Positions 11,999-24,622 of a DNA stretch of 64,000 nucleotides are shown piece by piece (the stretch's first letter is position 1; the number at the start of each line of letters is the position of its first letter). The stretch is from assembly GCA_963693085.1 (NCBI GenBank), contig OY856411.1, positions 1,352,616,550 through 1,352,680,549 on the forward strand, in the 5' to 3' direction. The notes below the pieces were generated by a model that was not told the origin of the DNA, did not search any database, and saw nothing but the letters and a program-made list of their open reading frames with translations. Made by a program: the position numbers and the translations under genes. This DNA is from Alisma plantago-aquatica (Eukaryota > Streptophyta > Magnoliopsida > Alismatales > Alismataceae).

Positions 11999-13802
11999 AT
12001 TTCAAAGTCAGAATTAGAATAAAAACCTGACCCACTGTCATGATTGTTTAAAACAAAGGAAGCCAACTATTGTATAGGAAAAAAATTTGAAATCAACTTT
12101 ACTGATAATTAGAATGTTAGATGGAATTGATGCATAATAAAAAATACAAATAGACAGTAAAATTATTACTCGTTAAATGAAGGCAAGGCATGGGGTTTTT
12201 TTAGGATTAGCAAAAATTAGGAGTTGTCTTAAATGTAGAGTTAAGGCATTTAGGATGTGGGGAAAGTTTTATGAGTATAATACATGCCCATGTATTCGTT
12301 CATATCTTGAGGATCAAGGAAAGAAGAAAAAATAATACATAGAGAAAGGTGAGGCATGTCTGTGATTACAATAGGTACATGTCATTTTCCCTTCGTCAGC
12401 CAAATGTTCTCTTTCCACCTCGCATGGTTGATCTTGATCCCAGGAGTTGAGTGGATGATTAAATGTCCTACACGTGTTGTCTATAGGTTACATATTTTTT
12501 TGGAAAAGAAAAACTATTAATTATTGTGGGAATTGCTACCTAAATCATGCATGTATCTTGACTTTATCGTCTTGTGGATCGTCCTCCTTTGAGTCCACAT
12601 ATTCATTCTTATAATATGTGGTTAACCTAAACTGCAATAATAAAATGTAAGTTAGTGTAATTTTATATTGTGTGCCTACGCGCAAACGAGTGTATGCATG
12701 TAAAATAAACAACATATATAGAAGTATAAGATAAAGTAGTTTTATGTAATGAAATGATTGACTTCTCTTATGCTTAATAGGAATATCCATCTCATTTGAC
12801 GTTCCACTCCTTGTTCCAACATTGGACTCTGTGGATTTTTCCCCAACAACATGTTACATTTTGATTGTTCCAACAATGTCCTTTCATCACCATATCATTT
12901 TATTTTATTCTCTCTAATAGTGACAATTTATTATATCCTATGAATGATTATCTCTCTATTATCACCCTTATGTTATTTTGCATTGAGTTCTTGTATCATT
13001 TTGACTACCTAAGCAATGCAGATATATCATTATGAGTTGCAAGTATTAAATCAACTGAGGTAATTTTACATAAGCAATAAACTTTTAGTAATCTTTGCGA
13101 GTCTTTAGAAACTAAGCATGGTTGAAAGAAATTATACACAATGAACCACATGTAGTTCACTCAAGAGGAAGATGAAATCCATTCAATGCAATACATATGT
13201 CCAAACATGAATCAATCTAAAAATTAACATTCAACATCAAAGGTGTTAGTAGTCTCTCAATACTCCATGTGTGGGCTTTTGAGATTAAGCAGGAGTCTTA
13301 AATTTTAAGGTTGGTTTGATGTAGGGTCTAGATTGACAATTAGTATTTACCTTCATGAAACCATAATTACCAAATAGATCCTTAATTAAATCCCTTCAAT
13401 GTCATTTTTTATGCTAATTCCTCTTATTTACATTAGGGTAAGACATATTATAATCAAGAATGTCAGTATTTTCCACATGGATTTATATTCTATTTCATTA
13501 TTAGAGCCAAAGTTTAGGGGAATAATAGTTTCATGAAGTTATCAGAATTAGAATTTAGAACATAATGACTTATATATATCAAGTAACCCAAGGTACATAT
13601 GTCATTATATTTCATAGGATGATACAAGGCATTACAAATCCTTATTCTATTAGATGTGGGGTCATAGACTCATAATCTTCAAAAGTATGTCATAAATAAA
13701 TATCTAATCATCAAAAGATTAATATAAGAGTAGTTATAAGAATTAAGATTAGAAATAGTTAAGGATAATAAAACTTTCTCAAATAGTTAAAGAAAGCTTC
13801 AC
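11999..13802. other. AT-rich region without recognised genes
   Basis: About 1.8 kb of AT-rich sequence with only short low-complexity frames. I see no transposon terminus, tandem repeat or RNA gene. Confidence 0.3.
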
Positions 13803-13960
13803 CCTTGCCCGCAAGGGAGTGGCTCACTGGTGATCGGACCGTGAATGCAGGCAGAGGTCTCAGGTTCGAATCCTCATGGGGATGAATAAACTGGGATTTA
13901 TGTCTGACATGGTTTGTGCCGAAACTAATGGGTTGCACACTTGGTTTACCATACTCCTCC
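13803..13960 (+). mobile_element. tRNA-derived SINE, Au-like
   Basis: A Pol III type-2 internal promoter is visible: an A box 'tggctcactgg' at 13820-13830 and a B box 'ggttcgaatcc' at 13863-13873, separated by about 32 bp. The 'gcaagggagtggctcactgg' start resembles the Au SINE of flowering plants. The sequence does not continue into a tRNA acceptor stem, so it is not a tRNA gene. The 3' end is uncertain because no clear target duplication was seen. Confidence 0.6.
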
Positions 13961-14379
13961 TGTGTCGAGCCTCCACAGGTTAATGAGGGGTCGGGGAGAG
14001 GAAGTCTCCTTGATGACTCATTTTTCCCCCTCTCCCAACGACAATGGAATAGAAAAACATGGTGGCATTGGTGGAGAATCCAATCAGATTATCCATCAAA
14101 CTGGAAGACCACCTTGTTAAATTCATTAAAGAACAATTCCAAGGATAGTGTCTTCCAATATACAAGTAGAAAAGGAAACAAAGCAATGAAAAGATCTATT
14201 TTCTCCACCTCCTTATGACTAGGTGTTAAGTATGCGAGAGGTAGAAGTAAGGAATTGATCTCTCATCTATTCTAGATATGTTCTAGAGAAGAAAATAAGC
14301 AAATGGAAGATGCTAATGTTGGGTATATAACTAGTATTAAGCCTTACTAACTGACACTTCATACTCCATGTTTAAGATC

Positions 14380-15160
14380 TCTAGAGCGTGATAAGGAACA
14401 TAGAGATACTATAGGGATGAGATGTCTACTTCATTATCAAATTCTTACAAAGTCCCGAGGTTGGTTGTAGGCAAGCCTCTCATTATAAAAAAAGGGCAAG
14501 AGGCCAATATCTTGAGATGCTCAAACTAACGGAGATCCAATATGGATGAAGATATATGACTTACCCCTTGAACTCTAGGATACTGACATTTTCAATTTGG
14601 TTGGTATGTTTATTGGTAAACCTTTGAAGACCGATAGACTTACACAATAATTTAAACGTATTGATTCTTCTAGACTACTCATTCTCATCCCTACTAATTC
14701 AAATTTTCCAACTAGCATCTCTCTTACTACTAGTTATGGTGGGGAGGAAAAATTTATTATTGAGTATGAGTGGTATCCTAGTAAATCTTCTGTATGTAGC
14801 ACATTTGGGTATGAATATTTCAGTTGTGGTAAGAACATTGATTTGACTCCTAAGCAGGTATGGGTACCTAAGAAAACTAATTCTTATGTGAGAAAGGCTC
14901 TTGAGGATATATAATATTTTGTTGAAGAACCTGATATGACTCTGATAATGAACACCTTGTTGATTCCATTGAAGATATTACAACTAATGAGGTGGTGGTT
15001 TCAATCGATCCTATTGCTAGAGAAGTGAGTTCTTCCTCTATTCTTATCATTGAGCAACTGCTTACACTGGTCAATAGTATGGAAAGATATGTTGTTGAAA
15101 ATACTAATGATTTTCAAATGAGCTCCAACAAGAAATACAACAAAAATCTACACTCATCTT
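14380..15160 (+). pseudogene. Decayed LINE ORF1-like protein (DUF4283 and zinc-knuckle region)
   Basis: Pieces of the plus-strand translation, with stops and frame shifts between them, follow the plant DUF4283 pattern. 'IYDLPLEL' is followed by 'DTDIFNLVGMFIGKPLKTD', then 'RIDSSRLLILIP', then 'EYEWYPSKSSVC' with later C and G residues of a knuckle-like region, and finally 'WVPKK'. In intact proteins this is the RNA-binding region of LINE ORF1 (or its captured copies): a W.r...lPle.w..........iGkPl..D core, a Y.W.P..C..C knuckle, and a .WvpK tail. No reverse-transcriptase part is seen, and the Athila-like LTR begins just downstream. Confidence 0.55.
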
Positions 15161-15207
15161 GAAAATAAATTATCCCACAAACTTTAACACTATACATGTA
15201 AGTAAAC

Positions 15208-17624
15208 TGATGCACCATATTTTAGGGCCTCATCTTGTGTATTTTTTTGTATCTCAATCACATCTAAACATAATAAATTGCAAATTAATTCCCTCAATAT
15301 GCATATTATTATTAAATGCATTTATGGACGTTCTTTGCATGTTTTTCAGGTACTTGGACCATGTCTTGGATGGATGAGAGAGAAGGAAGGAGTTCTAGGA
15401 TTTCTCCACCCATGGAGGGGTCCAAAGAAGACCCCAAAGCTCCCTCAACCTACCCCCAGTGGACCAGGGTCAAGCTTAAGCAAAAAAGTACATTGATCAT
15501 GAAGTTCAAAATGCTACTGAAGACCCTAGCACAACCGTGGTGCCAAGGAAAGGTCATGATCACAAATGCCAAAGTTTTAGGGATGATCTACATTTTGTAA
15601 AGCTACAACAACACTGCCAAAACGATCATGCTACCCAGCACGATCGTGCTGAGAAGCCCCCAAAATGGCTCTGCCAACCAGCATGTCCGTGCTACCAAGG
15701 ATGAGAATGGGCATGCTGACTAGAACGACCTCCAATTCACCTCACCCATCACGGCCGTGCTACCCAGCATGACCGTTATATCTCACCCCCACCACGGTTG
15801 TACTGCCTAGTACGGGCGTGCTACCAACCTTCATTTCACCACTTTCACTATAACATTTTCCATTTCCCACCATGACCGTTCTCCCCCACCATAACCGTTC
15901 CAACCACCAACCACCATGGCCGTTCTGCCCAGAACAACCCTCCTACCACCCAAAATCTACCTTTTTTAGCATTGATTTTTCAACTATACCCCTCCTTACC
16001 CTAGTGCTTCCACCACCACCTATATATATGGGTGGCAGACACAATAGTAGGTTAGCTGCCTTAGCACCCTTCTACCTACTCTAGATCATTCATTGCCATC
16101 TCCCTTGCATTCAAGACCTCCACCTACCATTTCCACCACATTTCCACCATAGAAACCTAGTTTTCTACCATAATCCCCTTCATTTCCATTCTCTTCACCC
16201 ACCTTGGAGGGGGAGGTCGTTCTAAAACATCTAGGAGGTGAAGTAGAAGAAACTTCCCCAAGCTCCATGGATTCCTACCCCTTTCTTTTCCTTTCTTTTC
16301 TCTTCTGTATGCGCATGTCTAGCTAAGCCCCTAGTGGTGGGTTGTTTGGAGTTAAAATGTTACTTTGATACCCTGTTGGGGGGAATAACTTGTATTGAAC
16401 ATATTTCCATTCTATGGTGTTTGCCTCTTGCTTCTATCTCATTTCCCATTATATTGCATGTGGTTTGTGCTCTTAAACATGGATTGGTTGTTTTATGATG
16501 CTTGATGACACTTAGTTTCTAGGGGAAAATGGAATGTATGTGGCCATCTTAGGAATTGCTCTCAGGTCCAAATAGTGGATCCTTAGCTAGCACCCTTTGT
16601 TCCCACATACAACTCCCTTCTCCTACAAGTAGGTGTGAGATCTAAGTAGATAGTATAAGTGTGATTAGTGCTATTGCCTAGAGTTTCCTAAAGGCTATAT
16701 GGAAAGTAACATGAGGTGAAACACCCTCATCTCTACTCCCATTCCTACCCTTGGCTCTCAATTTCCCTAATACCACCTACCCTAGAAACCTAGACTTGTC
16801 AAGTCCCATTAGAATTACATCTAGCCCTAGTTTTCCAACTAGTGGTATATGGTATATTCCAATAACACTTACCTTGTTGTTTGGTTTGGTGATCTAGAGT
16901 GAGGATATAAAATAAGCTTGTTATGTAACCTCCCCCATCTAATATAAAAGTATCATTCCCAAACGACCCACCTATCCATCTTATTTCTTAAAATCCACCC
17001 TTGCCTTCTTAGCTTGTTGATGCTAGTTTGGTTAATTGCCTTTGTTACTTCTTAGCTAATTGCTTAGTTCTTGATAGTTAGGTCTTGATTAAGTAGTTAG
17101 GGTTCTTTTGAGCTTTTTTGTGTTAATTTAGCTAATTAGTGATAACCTAGGCTCTCACTTGCTTTAGTTCTTAGCTTGTTTCTTAGTTGATGATTTGCCT
17201 TGCTAGTGTAGTGTAACTCCTTACTCTTGCACTTTTGCTTGTCTTTCCTAGTTTTTTAGTCTTAACTTTCTTAGAGTAATGTAGACTTATTGGTAATATA
17301 GTTTCTCTCTTACTCTTAATTTGGTTGCAATCATAGTATAATCAACCAAAACTAACTTTTAAACCCTCAAACCCTACACTCTGCTTTAGGAAGATAGATC
17401 ACATTAGCCTAGCTTTAGTGCTCCCTCTCTCCCTGAGTATTGACCCTTCTCTTACTGCTTGCCTATACTACAACAGACCTCATGCGCTTGCGGGTGTGAT
17501 TAGTTAAGCCAGTGTGTTGGACTAGGTCCATATATAAATTTTGAGAGATTCATGTATTTTCCCTTAGGGTTGCATCTAGTCACCATCTAGTTATCTAGTG
17601 TGTGACCTTGATAAGATCACACCA
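15208..17624 (+). mobile_element. Athila/Tat-like LTR, probably solo (copy C)
   Basis: It begins 'tgatgcaccatattttaggg', an LTR start matching copy B at 45440 (tgattcaacccaatattggg). The two copies share order: a 'ctttgcatg...ggtacttgg' segment, a 'caagcttaagcaaaaa' segment, a zone of 'cacggccgtgctacccagca' type repeats (15630-15930), a long C/A-rich zone, and 'tgcgcttgcgggtgtga' near the 3' end. The right edge is uncertain. 'taaac' stands just before the start (15203-15207) and again at 17625-17629, which would make a solo LTR with a 5-bp target duplication, but alignment to copy B would also allow an end near 17530. No protein-coding region is present. Confidence 0.5.
15630..15930. repeat. 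Short 'cacggccgtgct' repeats within the LTR
   Basis: About eight diverged copies of a near-palindromic word (CACGRYCGTGCT, often followed by ACCCAGCA) lie in this LTR zone, for example 'cagcacgatcgtgctgag' at 15637 and 'cacggccgtgctacccagca' at about 15750. The same word occurs in hairpin form in the LTRs of the unrelated gag-only element (19703-19823). Confidence 0.6.
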
Positions 17625-17629
17625 TAAAC

Positions 17630-17891
17630 CATGCAACATATTGATGTACTATAGTTCTATTTTGAAAAATATGTGCAAGTAAACTATAAAGAAAATGTTG
17701 TACTACTAACACACATATTGAAATATTTATTAAATCTATATAGATCTAAAATTCCCATAATGTTTTTTGTTGATTGGTTCTACCAACAAAAGATCTCGGG
17801 ATGTCACTCCTCATCCAAGAGACATCGTTTGTTATTCCATTTTCAAGAAATTGAACTTGTAGACCAGTCAAACAACTCTAAATAAGAGGTA
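17630..17891. other. Flank of the nested retrotransposon, unassigned
   Basis: This should be continuous with 31089 before insertion of the 13.2-kb element, so it may be the 3' part of the decayed CACTA transposon on the minus strand. No conserved segment could be recognised in it. Confidence 0.25.
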
Positions 17892-19702
17892 GTTTTTGAA
17901 ACATCTATTTCGAGAAAACAAGATTAACTAATGCGGAAGCGTTCACTAAGCATCAGATTACCAGAAATCACTAAAAATTTTAAACTTTTTACAAAGAGAT
18001 CCTTTAAAGGTAAAGCTTTCTATTAAAGCAACATGATAAGTTGTTTACAACTGATCCATCAGTAAAACTCTGTAAGGCAAGATACAAAAGTCTCTAAGGA
18101 CTGGACCAAAAACTCGAAAGCACTAACTATTACTCCGAGGACCTGAGAGTACAGAGATGACATATAGGACTCTAACACTATCTACACATGACATAGCAGC
18201 CAATGCCTCCACCTGAAGCTTCACTGCTGTCCTTGGTACTGCTGATGCTGCCCTTCACCTATTGAAGGATTTCTGCCTCCTCGCCCACGTCCACCTAAAG
18301 GTTGAAATATACGGGGTGAGACAATTATAAAAATCGTCCCAGCGAGAGATATAACTCTTTGCCAGAAGCATAATTATTGCAGCATAAGAGAATAAATGTA
18401 CACAAAGAAGTTATGTATATTTGAGAGTAGTTAAAACAATGTTTAACAAATTAAACTATTCTTTCTACAAAAAGCAATGCAACTATAAATTGATAAAATC
18501 ACATGTCACTTATCACATCACTAACTCCCTTCAGACTTGGATCATATATCCATTACCTGACATTATTATTTGGGAAAGGATGGCCTGTAGCCATACTCCT
18601 TCTCCCAAAGTGTTAGGATTCCAACTCCACAACATATCTGCATAACTTGTACATATGATATCAGACTTAACATTACTTATGTAATACAAGGGTTATTTAC
18701 ATTCATAACCCATTAGTCTGTAGTTAAGCTTTTCATAGGATTATTCCGTAATAGAATTTCACATAGAAACACTTTGGTTTAGGTCATACCTCATATTTTT
18801 AATATTGGGATATCAATCCCTAACCATCTTATTAATATGAAATCCGGAATGTGGGAGTTCAAACCCCTGGACTAATCATAGCATTTGTTACCAAGTAACA
18901 TCTCATTTTATCTGGTTATCTAAATAATATGACCTTTGAAGATCAACAAATTATATTACTCGTGGCTCATTCAACCTATCAAGCTCATATGTTATCACTT
19001 ACCCGATAACATGACATTTAGTTATACTCTTGAATTATAGGTAACAAGTGTTCTTAATGCAATTAGTCATTATAAATCTTACCTGGATCTGATCACCTCT
19101 ATATGAAACCTGTCAAGCTTAACTTTTATCAGTTATTCCATATACTGCCACATACTCTAAAGTATGTGATCCAGGAGTTCCCTTTGTAAAACCTGTTTCA
19201 CTATTATTTAAATTCTGACAATGATGGATCTATGATCAGGGCTCTACATGGTATGATTATACTTGATTATTAGGTACATATCAGTATTCTTTTAGCATCA
19301 TACATGTTTCCAAACATTCAAGTACTAAACATGGCTATAACAGAAGAATACTAAATGTACAAGTATAACTCATATTAGTTATCAACTGGATATCAATTCT
19401 TAATCATCTTATCACTATGATTCAAGAACATGGGTGCTCACACCCTTATATCATCATAACACTTGCTATCAAGTGCCATATCAGCATCAAGTCATCTATT
19501 AGCATGACCTTGATTGAAGCAATGTATATACTTTTCACATATCATTACTCTAAAAGCTTATAATTGTTTTCAAGGAATATGACATCATAACTCATACCTG
19601 GCTATGATTACCTCATAATATCAACCTGTATGACTTATACAAATAAGGACATGCATATATAACAATGTCAGCACAATACCAAAACTTCTCAATTTCATAA
19701 TA

Positions 19703-19823
19703 GGACACCACGACCGTGCCACCTTGCACGGTCGTGCAAAGTAAGACTACCACGGCCATGCTCCCTTGCACGGTCATGCAAGCTAAGGCTACCACGACCG
19801 TGCTCCCTTGCACGGTCGTGCTA
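19703..19823. repeat. Three ~42-bp units with CACGRCCGTG hairpins
   Basis: Three consecutive units each pair 'cacgaccgtgc' or 'cacggccatgc' with 'gcacggtcgtgc' or 'gcacggtcatgc' across a short spacer, so each can fold on itself. The same three units occur in the right LTR near 27710-27830 with base changes that mostly keep the pairing. Confidence 0.75.
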
Positions 19824-20410
19824 CATAAGATCATTCCATGATTCATATATATATATATATAAATATGTATTCTAATCTTTCATTCTTTTAACTTGATTAG
19901 GTCACATCAACCCTTCAATCAAGTACATGCTACTATGGTTAACATAGTGTATCAAGCTATTAATCCTATAAACAATTAAGAATTCTCCCTTTAATTGGTT
20001 CTTAATCACTTAGGTATTATTAGGGTTTCAACCTTCACACCTTCATTGATTATCATTACTAATCATTATTGGATCAATAGAACATTCATCATCTTAATTC
20101 TCAAGGATTCAATCACATTGGACCTCCACTTCATAAGGTATCCAATTGAATTAGGGTTTCCAATGTTGATTCCTTCAATCTTTGAATTCATGGAACCAAT
20201 CATCAATTGGACCTATACTCATACCTTAATTGAGTTTAATAGGTCAACCTTCAACTGATTTGTCCCTCACTTGACCCTCAATTGACCATCAATTAGGGTT
20301 TAACTCAATTGAATTAGGGATTGGAATCAATAACCCTGCAACATATTTCAATGTGGGACTAATTGATTTGAACCTATTGAACCATCATTACATTGGGACA
20401 TGACCTGACC

Positions 20411-21782
20411 CCAAACGGTCTTGAGGTCGTTTGGATGACCTCCAAACGGTCTTGAGACCGTTTGCCCATCATATCATCAAAATCCAAGTCAACCAATTAA
20501 GGTTTGGATCATTGGATTGATCACCAAAACAACAATTGATTACATTCCAACTTAGTATCATTGGATCATCAATTGCTTAACCATACTCACCCCTAGACCT
20601 CCAAACAGTCTTGGGTGACCTCCAAACGGTCTTGAGACCGTTTGGATGAGTTCCAAACGGTCTTGAGACCGTTTGGATCACCCAACCCTTGGATTCTAGT
20701 GAAAAATCATTAGGGTTTGAGCTATTGAGTTGATCGTCAAATCAGCAATTGATTGCCTTGTAATTGTGTACCTTTGGACCTTCAATTGGTCAAATATACT
20801 TGACCCCAGACCTCCAAACGGTCTTGAGTGACCTCCAAACGGTCTTGAGACCGTTTGGGTGATCCCCAAACGGTCTTGAGACCGTTTGGGCCAATCAACC
20901 CCAAAAAATCAACTCAATTCAATGCAAAACCAACACTTAGTCGATTAGGGTTAACACCATATCTTTTGTCCTTCAAACACTTAACCATATCCAACCCTAG
21001 ACCTAAAAACGGTCTTGGGTGACCTCCAAACGGTCTTGAGACCATTTGGGTGATCCCCAAACGGTCGTGAGACCGTTTGTGCAAGAAAACCCAAAAAGTC
21101 ATATCAATCAAGTTGAAAGGCAGCACTTAATCCAATTAGGGTTTACATAATTGATTAGCCTTCAACTCACGATTCCTTTGGAGTTAATCCCTCATAGTTG
21201 GAGGGTTATTAACTAACATGATTATGAACAGGAATCCCAAACGGTCAATGCTTGGTCAACGCCCTCAAATGGTCTTGAGACCGTTTGCCCAAAAAGTTCA
21301 ATTAATCAAATTGGAAAATCAGCACTTAATCCAATTAGGTTTATCCAATTGTTTAGACTTTAACTCATGATTCCTTAGGAGTTAACCTATAAAATTTGGT
21401 GGGTTATTAGAACACATCATTAGGAACAGTAATCCCAAACATTCTATGCTTGGTCAACGCACTCAAACGGTTTGAGACCGTTTGCCCAAGAAGTTCAAGT
21501 TAAACAGATTGGAAAATCAGCACTTAATTCAATTTGATTTGCCTAATTGATTGGCCTTTAACCTACGATTCCTTTGGAGTTAACACCTCAAATTTGGTGG
21601 GTCATTATCCTACATAATGATGAACATAAATCCCAAACGGTCCAAACTTGTTCAACGCCCTCAAACGGTCTTGGAGACCGTTTGCTCCAACTGACCTTGT
21701 GAAACCGTTTGCCCCTCAAACAGTTTTGCAAAACCCCCAAACGGTTTTGCAAACCGTTTGGCCAAGGGTGCAAGACCGTTTG
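20411..21782. repeat. Clustered 24-bp imperfect palindromes (left LTR)
   Basis: The unit consists of the arm CCAAACGGTCT, a TG spacer and the arm AGACCGTTTGG. More than ten full copies and several half copies lie in this 1.4 kb, for example at 20411, 20442 and 20618, usually following 'gacctc' or 'gatcc'. Variants near 21730 use CAAACGGTTTTGCAAACCGTTTG, a changed but still self-complementary core. Confidence 0.85.
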
Positions 21783-23118
21783 CTAAAGTGACATAGGTAT
21801 TCACGCCCCCCTTATTCTACCTCCAGATCCAGGTCTTTTCCCCATGGTTTTAGATGCAAGAAAGCAAGGAAGGATGGGGGAAAGAAGAACAAGCTACTTT
21901 TGCAAGTACAAAGATATGCATAAGAAAGCAAAAAGGTTTATAGTTATAAAACCTGCCTTAAGGTCGTTCCTTGAGCTCCAAGCTTCCAAGCTTCAAGTAT
22001 TTAATGGTGTCTTGAGCTCCACAGGTCGTCCAAGGGTGTTTCTCCAAGGAAAGGTTGGGAAAAGATGGCTAGAAAGAAGAAACAAGTAAGGAAGACCATA
22101 AAACCAACCTTGCACCATGAATTCCTCCATGAATTCGAGCAAGATGATGATCAAAGCTTACCTAGAACTGCTTGGCCGTTCTCCTCTTCTCCAGAGCTCT
22201 GTCCTAAGTCGGTCTAAGCAAGGGGATAAGAAAGGAAGTGAAGGAAACGATCCTTGCTAAGTGAGAAAAGGTGTATATATACTTTAGGTGAAATTTCAAC
22301 ATAAGGACAACTTGTTTCTCCATTTCTCCTCTAGGTCCTTCCCTTATTATAAACCACGTTTCTCCCTTCCATACTTAAGCAAAACTCATCTTAAACCCAA
22401 GGTCTAAAGGTGAAGAAAGCCAACTTCTTACTAAGTTGCACATATAGAAGGGTTATTAGACTTATAACTTGATCATTTAATTTATAAGGGTTATCATTCT
22501 TATTTAATTATTCAATTGAAGTGACCTCTTCATCATTCTTACTCTTAATGATGCCAAGAGTCATAAAAGATACTCTAGAAGGTGTATTTTACAAGTTGCA
22601 CCCCATGTTTTGGGTAAATTGCACTTTACACCAAAACTAGAGTTTTAAGTACAAGGATTGCTCCACAAGCTGCATCTTGGTGCCCAAGCTTGGAGAATCC
22701 ATCATACTTTATCATATTCATTCTTATGATGTATCCACACCAAAGGAACATCTTAACATGTGCAATTTGTAAGTTAAGCCCTTTTAATTGGGTAATTTGC
22801 ACATAGGTCCTTGTATTACAAAACAATATTACAACATTGTTCAAAAGGGACAGAAATGGAAATGTATGTTCCTTAGGAGATTTAATTACATACCAAAAGA
22901 TAATCACAAGTATCTAATTACATAATTAAGCAAAACATCTAGGGTTAGTTCATAACCCAGGTCAGGGATGTTACAACAACATTGTTTTAAAAGGACAGAA
23001 ATGAAATTATAGATTCTTCTAAAGCTTAATGACATATCAAGGGGTAATCACAAGCCTCTAATCATATTTTAAGCAAAACATCTAGGGTTAGTTCATAACC
23101 CAGGTCAGGGATGTTACA

Positions 23119-23134
23119 AATTATATCCCCCTAA
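23119..23134 (-). promoter_or_regulatory. Polypurine tract
   Basis: Read on the minus strand this is TTAGGGGGATATAATT, directly before the start of the 3' LTR (TGTAACATC). It is the expected primer for plus-strand DNA synthesis and confirms the element's orientation. Confidence 0.8.
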
Positions 23135-23224
23135 CAAGGATTTCGTCCTCGAAATCTCAGATAAAAGGAAGCATATATTATTTAAGTATCATATCTTGCT
23201 AATCAATTAATTTGGAAACATTCA

Positions 23225-24195
23225 CTGAGAAGGTTCACTAAGCAATTTGTCTTGGAGGATTTCACTAAGTAAATTTACTAAGTGTATTGTTTCAAAGGCT
23301 TTTACTGAAAGAGTTCGTTAAGTATATTCACTAAGTTTGCTCACTAAGTATTCATTGAGTAAGTTTACTGAGTATATTCACTAAGTATGTTCACTAAGTT
23401 TGCTCACTAAGTATTCACTGAGTAAGTTTACTGAGTATATTCACTAAGTATGTTCACTAAGTTTGCTCACTAAGTATTCACTGAGTAAGTTCGCTGAGTA
23501 TATTCACTAAGTACATTCACTAAGTTTGCTCACTAAGTATTCGTTGAGTAAGTTCACTGAGCATATTCACTAAGTATGTTCACTGAGTATTCACTGAGTA
23601 TATTCACTAAGTATGTTCACCGAGTATTCACTGAGTATATTCACTGAGTATATTCACTAAGTATGTTCACTGAGTATTCACTGAGTATATTCACTGAGTA
23701 TGTTCACTAAGTATGTTCATTGAGTATTCACTGAGTATATTCACTGAGTATGTTCACTGAGTATTCACTGAGTATATTCACTGAGTATATTCACTAAGTA
23801 TGTTCACTGAGTATTCACTGAGTATATTCACTGAGTATATTCACTAAGTATGTTCACTGAGTATTCACTGAGTATATTCACTAAGTCTGTTCACTGAGTA
23901 TTCACTGAGTATATTCACTGAGTATGTTCACTAAGTATGTTCACTAAGTATTCACTGAGTATATTCACTGAGTATGTTCACTGAGTATTCACTGAGTATA
24001 TTCACTGAGTATGATCACTAAGTATTCACTGAGGAAGTTCACTAAGTATATTCACTAAGTATGTTTACAAAGTATGTTCACTAAGTATTCACTGAGGAAA
24101 TTCACTGAGTATGATCACTAAGTATTCACTGAGGAAATTCACTAAGTATATTCACTAAGTATGTTCACAAAGTATGTTCACTAGGTATTCACTAA
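23225..24195. repeat. Minisatellite of TTCACTGAGTAT-like units
   Basis: Nearly 1 kb is built of 12-14-bp units, 'ttcactgagtat', 'attcactaagtatg' and 'gttcactaagtttgc', combined into larger alternating blocks. It lies in the internal region between the end of gag and the 3' LTR, where other elements carry pol or spacer DNA. A single related word, 'gttcactaagcatc', occurs at the start of each LTR (17938 and 25945). Confidence 0.9.
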
Positions 24196-24622
24196 GATCC
24201 TCTCATTTAATTTTTCTTATACTCCTTAGATTGTTTCAAAATAATTACCTGATCAGAGTAATCAAAAGATAACAATCTAAGAGTTTCATACTTGCCTTAT
24301 CTACAATAACCATATACCTGGCCAGGGTATATAAGTATTGAGATTAGGTAGTATGTATTTTACTTATCATCCTATTCTTTGCTTTTCATATCATTATACA
24401 CGCAGAATTTATCACTCTAGGTTATTCTTCAGGTATCACATCTATATCTCATCCTTTTAATACACAGTTAAGGGAGATTATAAATTGTTTTAAAGAATAT
24501 TGAGTAAGTTATGAATTCTTATCTTTCTTGTGTCCTTCTACGACTTAGTCAAGAAATTTAAAAGCAGCTAACTTCCATATTTTTAACACATAGAATCCTA
24601 ATATGTAATAATAAAACAATAC
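24196..24622. other. Internal spacer downstream of gag
   Basis: AT-rich non-coding DNA between the gag stop and the minisatellite. No protease or reverse-transcriptase similarity was seen on the minus strand. Confidence 0.5.

Larger units (their letters stand above)
17897..23118 (-). repeat. 3' LTR of the gag-only element (left copy)
   Basis: 5222 bp. It aligns throughout with 25901-31083, with scattered substitutions and small indels, including in the palindrome-rich zone. It contains the inverted 'acggtcgtgc' hairpins (19703-19823) and the 'ccaaacggtct' palindromes (20411-21782). Near its right end, 'cataacccaggtcagggatg' occurs twice (about 22950 and 23095), a short internal duplication that includes the LTR terminus. 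Short frames in it recur in both LTRs but have no recognised domain. Confidence 0.92.

Noticed and set aside
13803..13873. Possible tRNA gene
   Set aside because: A and B boxes are present, but no acceptor or anticodon stem can be folded; the SINE explanation fits better.
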